From Akanthomyces muscarius (taxonomy: Eukaryota; Ascomycota; Sordariomycetes; Hypocreales; Cordycipitaceae): a stretch of 64,000 bases of DNA. Positions within the stretch are counted from its first letter, which is position 1; the number at the start of each line of letters is the position of its first letter. Under the pieces are notes generated by a model. That model ran no database searches. It worked only from the letters and a program-made list of their open reading frames with translations, and was not told the origin of the DNA. The position numbers were made by a program, and so were the translations under genes. Positions 47,013 to 56,860 of this stretch are shown here, piece after piece. The DNA lies in assembly GCF_028009165.1 (NCBI RefSeq), contig NC_079242.1, positions 2,108,001 through 2,172,000 of the forward strand, in the 5' to 3' direction.

Positions 47013-48426
47013 TGTTGGTTGTGGAATTTGATGAACGTGACCTTGGTTAATCAACGAGGCGTCATTTCTGGGCAAAGTCGTCTGCGCCAGCACAATTGTC
47101 CGCTTTCCGGTGTCACCCGCCTGGGAGATCCAGCACCAAGCTTGACCTGAGCCTCGGAAGGGGGAGCTTTAGATAGTCCGGCCAAGAGGTGGCTGGTGCC
47201 CGAGCTGTGGCGCAGGCGTTCACCAAACTTGAGGCTGGTGCTTGTCAAAACCCCGTTTGGGGCTAGCTTGCTGAAAATGATCATGGACGCCCGTTCCTGG
47301 CTAGTCGAACGGACCCCCTGCAAGCTGATCCATCCATGCGTGCGCCTTGACTGCATCCGAGACACATTAGGGAACTGTTCACGGACGTTGACGGTGCGCT
47401 CAGCCCGCGCCCTGGATTAAGATTCAGGTGTCTGTCTACTGGTTCACTGCCCAGTCTCCTCTGTTTACGTCTGTTTTTCGAGGCCATTTGCGGTATTTCG
47501 TCAGCTGTTTCTGCTGTTTTTGTCCCTGTCCTGCCACGCTCACCGTTCGCTCGGCTGAACTTGGGCCTCTGCTTCTTTTCTATCCCGTATAGCCATGCGC
47601 ATTGACTTACATCGGCAATGACGATGGAGATGCCCTCGCGTGGCAGCTGTCGACCCGCGACAGGACCAGGGTCTGCGACAATGCAACGATGCAGGCTCCG
47701 GCCCGAGAGGCCAAGACTTCCCATGTGCTTCTCTTATTTCTGAGCCCAGGGGGTATTATGTTGGACACTCTATCTATGAGCGCTTCGTCTTCCCGTCTCA
47801 GTCGGTGCCTCTGGTTCTCGTGGCATCCCAGACTTTGGCCCCCCCATGTCTGCGCTCAGGCGGCTCGGCCAAGGTCGTGCTGGACAGGGTCAGCCGGCTC
47901 CGTCGGGCAATGAACTCTTTTTTCCATGCCCGGGTAATATCTCCGCTGCGTCCAAGCAAAATCATGACGCTATAGTCTGCAGTTTTTTCGTCCTGCGCGT
48001 CTGTTGGTGGGCTCGTCTCACCTATTCTGTAGATGCGCCTGAAACGACTCCACGCTCCGCGCTCCACGCCGGGAAACAATTACCTATTGTGGCACCATTG
48101 TTTCTATTTATGCTCACCATGTGGAGGAGAAACAAAATGCCAAGAGGCGGTGGTGTTCATGCGAGACTGGTGAAGATGGACTACCAGGCGAACCTTAAAA
48201 ATCGCCGTGTCCGTGTTCCTGCACCTAGTCGAGTAGCGGCCTGTGTTATAATTGTACGACGGGCCCCGTGTGCTGGCCAAGGGACAAATCGGTAGCAAAT
48301 AAAACAATGTCGATCTAAAGACTGTAGGAGCATTCTTTCATTATTTGCAGTCATCCTTTTTATTTCTTTTTGTGGCTTGGGTGTCGCGAACCGGATCGCC
48401 ATCGACGGAGACGCCTGCTTGCAACC
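47013..48426. other. Divergent intergenic region, MICOS and ferric reductase promoters
   Basis: 1.4 kb without a supported gene. I looked for the fungal siderophore-GATA site ATCWGATAA upstream of the reductase and did not see one. Confidence 0.5.
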
Positions 48427-50646
48427 ATGGGGCTCGCCGGCTTCTTGCTCGCAATCCTGGTCGGTCTGGTGGCGGGCCAAGAGGGCCTCTCCAACGGAAA
48501 GGCAAAGAACGGCCTCATTGGATATGGAATTCGACTGTACGAGCCAGCATGTGCTCACGCATGCTGGGACACGATCGCTTACATGACCAACTGCACTACC
48601 GACATGTCGATATCGCGATTTCTCAACCCCAACGTCGCTGGACCGCTAAGAAACAGCAGCAAGGAGGATGAGGTCGAACAGGCAACCTACTGCAATGCGC
48701 AATACGAACCATATCTGCAGACGCTGGCATGGTGCATACACCAAGAATGTCAAGACGAATCCGAGCTCGATCTGGAGCGCTTTTGGTGGAACGAAGGTCC
48801 TGGAAAGGACAATAGCTCAATTGAGACATATTCGCAATTATGGGCGCGGGTAAAGGACACTCAGATGCGTCCGATAGATGAACACTCGACTCTCAACTAC
48901 ACCGCGACGGTGCCTCATGACCAGTGGAAGCCCAGCTACGACAACATTGTTACTCTGGTGAGAATAGAGATTACGCACGAACGATATGCCTTGATTCTGT
49001 TTCTTTCCTGCGCCTTGATACCTATTGGCTTATCACTGCTTCGTTTCCTTCCGTGGCCAGCGGCATTCGTCTCTCGCTTCCACGCGCACGTCATCGACCC
49101 TCCATTAATCGGCTACCGGCAAAACGAACTTATCGGCCAAGTCTTCATGATGCCCACCCGAGGACAGGCGCTCTTCATCACATACATCTGGCTCATCAAC
49201 ATCATTCTCTCGGGGACGGGGTATTGGTTCCTCCCGGGCAGCTACTGGTTCAAGAACGACACGCACCAGACGCTGACTCATGTCGCCAACCGTTTCGGCA
49301 TGCTGTCATTTGCCAACATCCCGCTGCTCATCCTCTTTGCGGGCCGCAACAACGTCCTTCTGTGGCTCACCAACTGGCCGCGCACCACATTCTTGATGAT
49401 GCATCGGTGGATCGCTGTCATCTGCATGCTCGAAGCCGTGGCGCACACATTCATGTTCTTTTACGCCTACTCGGTCAGCTGGTACGCCATGACCATGAGC
49501 GTGCTCGTCACCCAAGGCTACTGGCTCTGGGGCGCTGCGGGCACTATCGGTCTGTTGGTTCTCGTCGTCACTGCGGTCCAGCCGCTGCGTCGGCGAGCCT
49601 ACGAAATTTTCGTCTTTATCCACATTGTTGTTTCCATCATTGTCCTGGCGGGATGCTACCAGCATGTCGTCTTGCGCTATGGCCGCCAGCGTGGATTCGA
49701 GACGTGGGTGTACGTGGCCCTTGCCATCTGGGGTTTCGACAGAGCCCTCCGTCTCGTGCGCGCCCTTAGAAGAGGCGTCAAGAAGGCGTACATCAGCCCC
49801 GTCGACGCCGACTACATGCGCGTCGACATTCCTGGCGTCAGCGCGCGTGGCCACGTCTACCTGCACTTTCCCACCATCAGCAAGTGGCGGATCTGGGAGA
49901 GCCACCCATTCTCCGTTGCGGGAAGCAGCTGCCACAATACCAATAAGCATGGGTACACGTTGGACCTGGACAAGGCTGACGCGACGCCGATTGGCTATGC
50001 GGTATCGACGCCGACGCACATGGCTGCGTCGTGGGACAAGCACATGGTTGCGTCGTGGGACAGCCCGCCCGTGGTGCAGCGCAAGGCGGGCGTGACGCTG
50101 TTTATAAAGAAGCAAAAGGGACTCACAGCGCAGCTCGGGGCTCTCAACACGGGCGACGTCGGCATACCGGTCATGATGGAAGGGTCGTATAATGAGGAGG
50201 TGACCTTTATGCAGGAGAACCATCTTGAGCCGACGCCCGACTACCAGAACATCATCTGCTTCGCGGGCGGTGTCGGAATCACGGGTGTCCTGCCGTTCCT
50301 CGACAAATTCGGCGGCCTGACCAGCCACGGCTCCAAGAGGCTGTTTTGGACGGTGCGCAGCATGCCGCTGGTGTACGCCGTCGAAGACATGCTCGGCGCG
50401 TACGCCGGCGCCCAGGGCTCGGAGCGGCGCTGGGGCGACATTGATGTCAGCATCTCGTTTGGGCGGTTCAGCATCCGCAGCGCGCTGCAGGAGCACCTGG
50501 ATTCCGTGTCTGGAGGCTCCATCGTGGTGGTGTGCGGCCCGGCGAACATGGCGGACCAGGTGCGGATGCTTGTGACGACCATGGCAGCAAATCCTGAGCG
50601 CAAAAAGACACCGCTCAAGCTTGTTGTGGAGAGCTTTGCTTGGTAA
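48427..50646 (+). CDS. Ferric reductase transmembrane component (FRE family)
   Basis: Intronless; ATG at 48427 (the longer frame begins with TTG). 739 aa. Signal peptide MGLAGFLLAILVGLVAG, then a Cys-rich luminal domain (CAHACWDTI, CNAQYEP, CIHQECQD). The ferric-reductase membrane domain has the two bis-heme His pairs H326/H340 and H399/H413, each spaced by 14. HPFSVAG at 492-498 is the FAD-binding motif and GGVGIT at 613-618 the NADPH-binding glycine motif. It transfers electrons from cytosolic NADPH through FAD and two hemes to Fe(III) or Cu(II) outside the cell. A 24-bp duplication at 50017-50064 repeats the peptide HMxASWDx between the FAD and NADPH parts. Usually iron- or copper-repressed, but no such site was seen here. 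Confidence 0.95.
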   Translation: MGLAGFLLAILVGLVAGQEGLSNGKAKNGLIGYGIRLYEPACAHACWDTIAYMTNCTTDMSISRFLNPNVAGPLRNSSKEDEVEQATYCNAQYEPYLQTLAWCIHQECQDESELDLERFWWNEGPGKDNSSIETYSQLWARVKDTQMRPIDEHSTLNYTATVPHDQWKPSYDNIVTLVRIEITHERYALILFLSCALIPIGLSLLRFLPWPAAFVSRFHAHVIDPPLIGYRQNELIGQVFMMPTRGQALFITYIWLINIILSGTGYWFLPGSYWFKNDTHQTLTHVANRFGMLSFANIPLLILFAGRNNVLLWLTNWPRTTFLMMHRWIAVICMLEAVAHTFMFFYAYSVSWYAMTMSVLVTQGYWLWGAAGTIGLLVLVVTAVQPLRRRAYEIFVFIHIVVSIIVLAGCYQHVVLRYGRQRGFETWVYVALAIWGFDRALRLVRALRRGVKKAYISPVDADYMRVDIPGVSARGHVYLHFPTISKWRIWESHPFSVAGSSCHNTNKHGYTLDLDKADATPIGYAVSTPTHMAASWDKHMVASWDSPPVVQRKAGVTLFIKKQKGLTAQLGALNTGDVGIPVMMEGSYNEEVTFMQENHLEPTPDYQNIICFAGGVGITGVLPFLDKFGGLTSHGSKRLFWTVRSMPLVYAVEDMLGAYAGAQGSERRWGDIDVSISFGRFSIRSALQEHLDSVSGGSIVVVCGPANMADQVRMLVTTMAANPERKKTPLKLVVESFAW
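50017..50064 (+). repeat. 24-bp direct tandem duplication in ferric reductase
   Basis: Two adjacent 24-mers (CACATGGCTGCGTCGTGGGA... and CACATGGTTGCGTCGTGGGA...) differ at a few bases and duplicate eight codons in frame. Confidence 0.85.
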
Positions 50647-51878
50647 AATCGAGGCTCAATCAAGCGAGCGTAACCGTTCCGCTGATACGGAATATGTCTG
50701 AAGATGGATCGTGGCGCGTGACGGCCAAAAGATGCGTTTCATGCATCAATCACATTTGTCTTTTTTGTTTTCATCCTCCAAACTTTCTCTCATTTTTTCT
50801 TGTTATTTTTTTCTCTCTCCCGATGAGTCGGTTATTGCTACGCGGCAGCAACAGCATATCCTGACTTCATCGTGGTCATTGCATAGCATGTTTTACACCG
50901 TGGCATCTACAGAACACAATATTATAATTAGACAATAGAATAATTTACATAATATATAAATGCAATCAACACTCCTCGACTACTCGCCCTTTGTGCCTGT
51001 GTTGCATCGGCGTTGGCGTCGGTTGAGCCGTGGCAGTGCGGGGGAAGCTGAACGTCTACGCCGTATGCTCCGCGACCAGCCGACTCGACCGGTACCGAGC
51101 ATTGCCACTTTGGGTATGCCGCAGGGGAAATGTCGTGTGGGGACGGCGGAGGCGGGCGGGCAGATGCGAACTTGACAATCCTGACAGCCGTAATTGGTGA
51201 GTTGCGAGACCGAGCGATCTCCGGTGGGAAGATTTGCATTCTGCCAGGCAATCTGGTAAAACAAACAAGCAAGCGGGGTCAGACGCAGACCTTTCAGTGC
51301 TACCGTGATGCTGACGGGCTCGCTGGTGACCGCCACGACATGATCAAGATGCAGTGTAAGATAGGCAGGTAATAGGTAATGAGCTGTGAGGCAATCAGCA
51401 GCTTTTCGCCAGACGGACCCCGCCGCCACTGTAAACTTACAGGCTATAAGCCACTAAAGCTGGGCTAAAATGCGCTAATCACCTGTCCAGCGACGGCGCT
51501 AAATCCTTCATCGCCCACTGTATTATCGGCCGGCCATAGCGCCCTTGCTCCCTATATCGGAACCCCCCACAGCGCTATCGTCCACTGTATCGCCGGCTCG
51601 ACAGCGCTGGACCGAGCTCTCCGCTGGCCCATTTCCGTCCCCCCCAAGCTGTACTCTGACAACCCGTCAACGGCCGAGTCGCATCGTTGCCACACGCATG
51701 TGCGAAATCTCCTCCTGATCCTGCTTCTCTATTGCCTCACTTCTCTTTACCACAACGCACGGCCTAGTCATTCGTATCTCGGCCGTTTCCATCTCTCCTT
51801 CTATAACTTCCACCGCATTTCAGACTCGTCGTTTTATTCAATGACAAGCAGTCAGCCTGCTGCTACCCTTCCGCCGCC
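50647..51878. other. Intergenic, ferric reductase 3' flank and OCT1 promoter
   Basis: 1.2 kb. AT-rich near 50900-50960; C-rich from 51500 on. An ATG at 51841 begins an upstream ORF overlapping the OCT1 start. No gene seen. Confidence 0.5.
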
Positions 51879-51936
51879 ATGCTGTCGTCTGGCAGCCGTC
51901 TCTGGGTCTGCACGCGATGCGTCCGCCGTCGCGTGA
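51841..51936 (+). other. Upstream ORF overlapping the OCT1 start codon
   Basis: ATG at 51841 (TTCA-ATG) opens 31 codons in a frame different from OCT1 and stops with TGA at 51934-51936, past the OCT1 ATG at 51879. If the transcript starts upstream of 51841 it could lower OCT1 translation. No transcript data. Confidence 0.4.
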
Positions 51937-54275
51937 CCAGGCCGCCGCCGCCTCAATTCCAGCAGCCGCGCCTGTGGCAGTCGACGACCGCTACCGCAAA
52001 GGCGGCCTCGACGGCCCACGACCGGCCGCTCGTGAGCCACGGCGTCAGCGCCGAGCACGACGACGCCGTCCTGCGCGAGCTGTTTGATGCGCCCTCGAGC
52101 ACCTTTGCCAGCTTCAGCCTCAAGCGCAGCCAGGGCCTCTTCAAGAACCGCTATCTCACCAGCCCCGACGGCTTCCTCGTCTTTGCGCAGAAGAACCTCG
52201 ACCGCGCCACCCGCATCGTCAAGCGCGTCCTCGCCGCCTCGAGCACAAACGACTACCGCGCCGTCGTCCGCGACCTCGACCGCCTCAGCGACCTGCTCTG
52301 CCGCGTCCTCGACCTCTCCGACTTTGTCCGCATGACCCATCCCGAGATCCGATTTCAGCAGGCCGCCACCGATGCTTGGTCGCTCGTGTACCAGTACATG
52401 AACCAGCTCAACACCATGACGGGCCTCAGCGACCAGCTCAACGAGGCCATCTCCCGACCCGAAGTGACGGACCAGTGGACCGACGAGGAGAAGATTGTGG
52501 CGGATCTTCTCAAGCTCGATTTCATGAAGTCGGCAGTCAGCTTGCCAAAAAAGTCGCGCGATCGCTTTGTCGAGCTATCCTCGCAGATTAGCGACGTTGG
52601 CTCTGCATTCGTCCAGACCATGGGCCCTGAAAAGACAAAAGTCACTCTGCCATCCCATCGTTTCTACGGCTTGTATCCGGGTCTCGCTTCCACGCTCAAG
52701 GTCCGCTCGCAGATCTCCATCCCAACTACTGGATCAGAGGCAGCAGCAGCGCTGCAGAGCGTATACGACGAAGGCACCCGCAAAGAAATATATCTTACTC
52801 AGCGCACAGCGTCGTCGAGAACCATCGGTTACCTGGAAAACATGCTTAGGCTGCGCGCAGAGCTTGCGGGACTCGCAGGCTTCCAGAGCCATGGCCATAT
52901 GTCGCTCAAGGACCGCATGATGGCCAAGTCGCCATCGTCTGTCATGCAATTCCTGCTGGCGCTGCGGGAGCACAACGCACCCATGATTCGGCATGAGCTG
53001 AGCGAGCTGCAAGACCGCAAGCGCGAGCGATTGGCCATGCCCGATGCCGAGCTGCATCCGTGGGACAGGGACTTTTACATGGAAAGGATCCGCGCCGAGA
53101 TGCGATCCAAGGTGCGGCACGAGGACCAGCTCACGGCTTTCTTTTCCGTCGGCACCGTCATGCAGGGGCTGTCCCGGCTGTTTGACCGCTTATACGGCAT
53201 CCGTTTTGTGCCACGCGAGACCCTACCCGGTGAAACGTGGCACCCCGATGTCAAGCGGCTTGACGTCATGTCCGACAATGGCGAGCAAGTCGCCGTCTTG
53301 TACTGCGACCTGTTTTACCGGCCGCAAAAGTCGCCCAACCCGGCCCACTTTACTGTGCGATGCTCCCGCGAGATTCTGCCAGACGAGATTGACGAGGCCG
53401 GCGCCGACCTCAACACGGCCGACATGCCGTACTTTGACTCGGCCGAGCAGGCGGCCAACGACGGCATGGAAACCTCGCGCAGCGACGGCCCGCTCAAGCA
53501 GCTGCCCACGATTGCGCTCGTCTGTGACTTCCCCAAGAATGACAACGCGCGCGAGCCGGCCTTTTTGTCCTTTTACTCGGTCGAGACGCTCTTTCACGAA
53601 ATGGGCCACGCCATCCACTCGATCCTCGCGCGGACCTCGTTCCAGAACGTGTCGGGCACGCGGTGCGCGACCGACTTTGCCGAGCTGCCGTCGACGCTCA
53701 TGGAGCACTTTGCCGCCGACCCGACGGTGCTGTCGCTCTTTGCGCGGCACTGGAAGACGGACCGCCCGCTGCCGCACGACATGGTCGCCGAGCGCATCCG
53801 CGTCGCCAAGCGCTTCGAGGGCATCGACACGGAGCACCAGATCCTGCTCGCCATGGTCGACCAGGCCTACCACTCGCCCGAGGTCTCGGAGCCGTCCTTT
53901 GACTCGACGCGCGTCTTCCACGACATCCACGCGCGCTTCGCCCACGGGCCCCTCGACCCGCCCGCGCGCACCCGCTGGCAAGGCTTCTTCGGCCACCTCC
54001 ACAGCTACGGCAGCACCTACTACAGCTACCTCTTTGACCGCGTCCTCGCCGAGCGCGTCTGGCGCGTCGTCTTCAGCGGCGGCGACGGCGGCATGGCCGT
54101 CAACCGCGCCAACGGCGAGCGCCTCAAGGAGAATCTGCTCCAGTGGGGAGGCGGCCGCGATCCCTGGACGTGCCTCGCCGACACCCTCCGCGACGACCGC
54201 CTGGCGGCCGGCGACGAAAAGTCAATGGCGCTGGTCGGCAGCTGGGGCATTAAGGACTCCGTCAAGGCCAAGTAG
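51879..54275 (+). CDS. OCT1: Mitochondrial intermediate peptidase
   Basis: Intronless, 798 aa, the usual size. The start is an Arg/Ser/Gln-rich mitochondrial presequence (LWVCTRCVRRRVTRPPPPQF). The zinc-binding HEMGH motif of M3 (thimet-type) metallopeptidases is at 573-577, followed by the third-ligand region DFAELPSTLMEHF. The preceding M3 blocks KSPNPAHFTVRCSREILPDE and KQLPTIALVCDF are present, and the C-terminal substrate-site block is FGHLHSYGSTYYSYLFDRVL. OCT1 removes an octapeptide from MPP-processed precursors in the matrix. Codon use is very GC-rich. An overlapping uORF precedes the start. Confidence 0.95.
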   Translation: MLSSGSRLWVCTRCVRRRVTRPPPPQFQQPRLWQSTTATAKAASTAHDRPLVSHGVSAEHDDAVLRELFDAPSSTFASFSLKRSQGLFKNRYLTSPDGFLVFAQKNLDRATRIVKRVLAASSTNDYRAVVRDLDRLSDLLCRVLDLSDFVRMTHPEIRFQQAATDAWSLVYQYMNQLNTMTGLSDQLNEAISRPEVTDQWTDEEKIVADLLKLDFMKSAVSLPKKSRDRFVELSSQISDVGSAFVQTMGPEKTKVTLPSHRFYGLYPGLASTLKVRSQISIPTTGSEAAAALQSVYDEGTRKEIYLTQRTASSRTIGYLENMLRLRAELAGLAGFQSHGHMSLKDRMMAKSPSSVMQFLLALREHNAPMIRHELSELQDRKRERLAMPDAELHPWDRDFYMERIRAEMRSKVRHEDQLTAFFSVGTVMQGLSRLFDRLYGIRFVPRETLPGETWHPDVKRLDVMSDNGEQVAVLYCDLFYRPQKSPNPAHFTVRCSREILPDEIDEAGADLNTADMPYFDSAEQAANDGMETSRSDGPLKQLPTIALVCDFPKNDNAREPAFLSFYSVETLFHEMGHAIHSILARTSFQNVSGTRCATDFAELPSTLMEHFAADPTVLSLFARHWKTDRPLPHDMVAERIRVAKRFEGIDTEHQILLAMVDQAYHSPEVSEPSFDSTRVFHDIHARFAHGPLDPPARTRWQGFFGHLHSYGSTYYSYLFDRVLAERVWRVVFSGGDGGMAVNRANGERLKENLLQWGGGRDPWTCLADTLRDDRLAAGDEKSMALVGSWGIKDSVKAK

Positions 54276-54771
54276 AATACGGTACTCCTCGAGCGTGAAG
54301 CCAGACTGATTTGGTTTCTTTTTCTTCTCTCTCTGGGCTGTAGGCCAGCGTTGTGTGTACATATACATATACATTCTTCTTTTTCAAGCATCGAGACGCT
54401 AGAGTCTTCTCATTGGATATTTCATTGTTTCATCACCGGGGTGGAGGTTTCGTACATGCCAATGTACACTTTTCATCAAAAACTGTGTACTCGAAGCAGC
54501 GCGGTGTATGAATAGAGCATGCAACCGCACTTTCACACGCATCGGCGACCCAAACTACAAATGGGAGCAGGCAAAGTAGTACAAGAATTGTTTAAATAAA
54601 ACATCTCATTTCCTTCATAGATCTGGTATACTTAAGACAAAGACAATCTGTGGTATCAATATTGAAATCTCGCTCCTATACTCCAAAAAAAATAAAAAAC
54701 TGCGCCGCCAAACTCCCATATTAAGAAATTTCCATAAAAACCAAACACCACAAATGAACAAAAAACCAATC
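54276..54771. other. Convergent intergenic region
   Basis: 3' flanks of OCT1 and the coiled-coil gene; 54580-54770 is AT-rich. No gene. Confidence 0.55.
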
Positions 54772-56860
54772 TTACATGACCGCCGTCGGAATATGACCCA
54801 TCGTCATTCTCGACAGCGACAGGGTCCTCGGCCTCGAACCGCTCTCCTCCTGCTGCTCCGCGTCGGGGTACACGCCAAACGCCCCCGTCGACGCCGCATG
54901 CGTTTCCTCGTTCGGCGTCGCGTATACCTGCGAGGCCGACTCGGTGTCATCATCGTCGTACGCATGGCCCGTCGCGGCCGCGGCGTGCTGCGCCATGCCC
55001 GGGTCGATGCCCGAGTCGTCGAGCGAGTACCCCGGCTGCGGGTGCCAGACGTTGTAGCGCGCGCTGCTGCTGCCCATGGATTCGCTCTCGTCGGCGTCGT
55101 ACTCAAACACCGACACGGGCGCTGGCGGTGCGGAAGACTTGTGGTCGGATCGCCGCTGATTGCTGAGGAGCATGTTGAGCTGCCGCGTGAGCTGCTGCAC
55201 CTGGGCCTCGAGCAGGACCCGCGCAGAGCGCTCCGTCTCGAGGAGGCCGAGGATGGCTGTGTACTGCTCCTCGCTGAGAGACGAGCCATGACGCTGCGAG
55301 GGAGCTTTCTGGCTGTTTTGACCGAGAAGAGTGTCCTCGGAAGTTGGACGGGCGGCCTTGGGAAGCGCGGGCTGCTGGGTAGTGTAGCTGCTGCTGTGTT
55401 TGCCGCCGTTGTGAGAGGGAGACTCCGTGAAGACGTCATCAGAATGGCCCGTGGAAGGGCGCGTGGATGTCGGCGCTATTCCCATGGAGAGGCTGTGGTG
55501 AGGATTTCTGGTAGTCGGGTATGAATATGAAGTTTGAATGCCCAATCCGGCCGGCAGTGCCGCATCGCTAGGTTTCCAGCCCACGTTTCCGTACGGGTTC
55601 GCCTTGTATCTGAGCAAGGACACAGAGTCCTCCAGAACATGCAGCCTATTCTCGATGCCATTGACCCTCGAGTTGAGCGTGACCTCCTCCACTTGCTGTC
55701 TGTTGGCGGCTTCCTCCTCGGAGATGAGATTGCCAAACATGAACGGTCCTGGTGTAGTCGGTTCGGGAGCAGATGGGCGTGGTGGATTCGGCAGATCAAG
55801 ATTGAACGTAGCCAAGGCATCGTCCTCAGGGAATTCGGAAGACAGCGGCGAAAGAGCATCCTCGACGTAGCAGCTATCCCGCAGGTCCCTCATCTCTTGG
55901 CTTCGTCGACGGTTCTCCTCTTGGTTGGCTTCGAAGAAAGACATTGCGGACATGCTTCTGGAACGGCGCTTCAGCCCACCCGCGTCACTGGTGATGGCAC
56001 GTCCGATCTCGTCAGGGTCATCGCTCAAGACTGCTGAGCTGTGAAGATCCCTGTCATTGACGCTTGCGGGCCGTGGGCAGAGGCCAGCCAGCTTCCCGTC
56101 GCCGATATAACGAGCCCCCAACGGATAAGGACTGGTGTTACCGCCGCTTCGTTTTTTAGTGTGAGTCTGATCCATGGCGACAGAGTTTCGTGCGCTTTGG
56201 ATAGCAATGACATCATCGAGGCCGATGGAATGGGAACGAAGAGCTCTGTCATATTCGGTAACCGGCAGAGAAGTCGATCGGCTGGCTCCGGAGCCTCGTG
56301 GTGGATCGTCCTTTTCATTTTTACCCTATAATCTGGTTAGTGGAAGATCTGGCATGAATGCACCACGGTCAAGGTATGGTTACCACTTGTTGCGGAGGGG
56401 CACTAGAACGGTGGACAGGCTCCGACGCCGTTGTGAGCTGACTAGGTGTCTTCTTTCGTCTACCGAAGAGACGCCCCAGTACATTGCGGATTGGTGACCT
56501 TTTGCGAACCGGGGCCTCTTTTGCCAGTGATTTGGAAAGACGTTTGCCAGCTTCAGGTGTAGGGCTGCGATCCGCAGCTTTATCGATAGTCACCCTCTGG
56601 GCTCCAGACTGTACTTTGGATAGAACAGTAGAGTCATCGGCGGTCTTGGTGTTTTGGTTCTGGGGTTTGCTTCTGCTGCCAAGTTGTTGAGCCGCTTCAC
56701 GAGACTGGTGTAGCTGCGTGGGCTCTACATGTTCCTCGTACGAGTCGGGAACCGGGATGGGTGCAGATATTTGGCCACGGATGGACTTGGCACCTAGCTT
56801 GGCTCTCGCCATTGGCTTTGGTTTGGCAGCTGCAGAAGACGACGATGATTTCCAAGGCAT
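54772..56860 (-). CDS. Fungal coiled-coil protein of unknown function
   Basis: Two minus-strand exons, 56384-56860 and 54772-56325 (676 aa). The first exon is basic and Ser-rich, with RSPIRNVLGRLFGRRKKTPS. The intron (58 bp) uses GTAACC or the overlapping GTGGTA donor, an ACTAAC branch and an ATTATAG acceptor; the joined frame continues GKNEKDDPPRGSGASRSTSL. An acidic Asp-Asp-Pro-Asp-Glu region follows. Two heptad-like segments are visible: EEEAANRQQVEEVTLNSRVN (continuing GIENRLHVLEDSVSLLRY) and SEEQYTAILGLLETERSARV (continuing through QLTRQLNMLL). The C-terminus is acidic and Ser/Tyr-rich. The pattern suggests an adaptor or cytoskeleton-linked protein, but this is inference. No named family recognised; an internal ATG at 56175 could start a shorter form of 467 aa. 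Confidence 0.75.

Noticed and set aside
48370..48426. 19 extra N-terminal residues of the ferric reductase
   Set aside because: The start is TTG and it would bury the signal peptide; ATG at 48427 gives a clean secretion signal.
49306..50496. 396-aa open frame antisense to the ferric reductase
   Set aside because: Shadow of a fully motif-supported gene.
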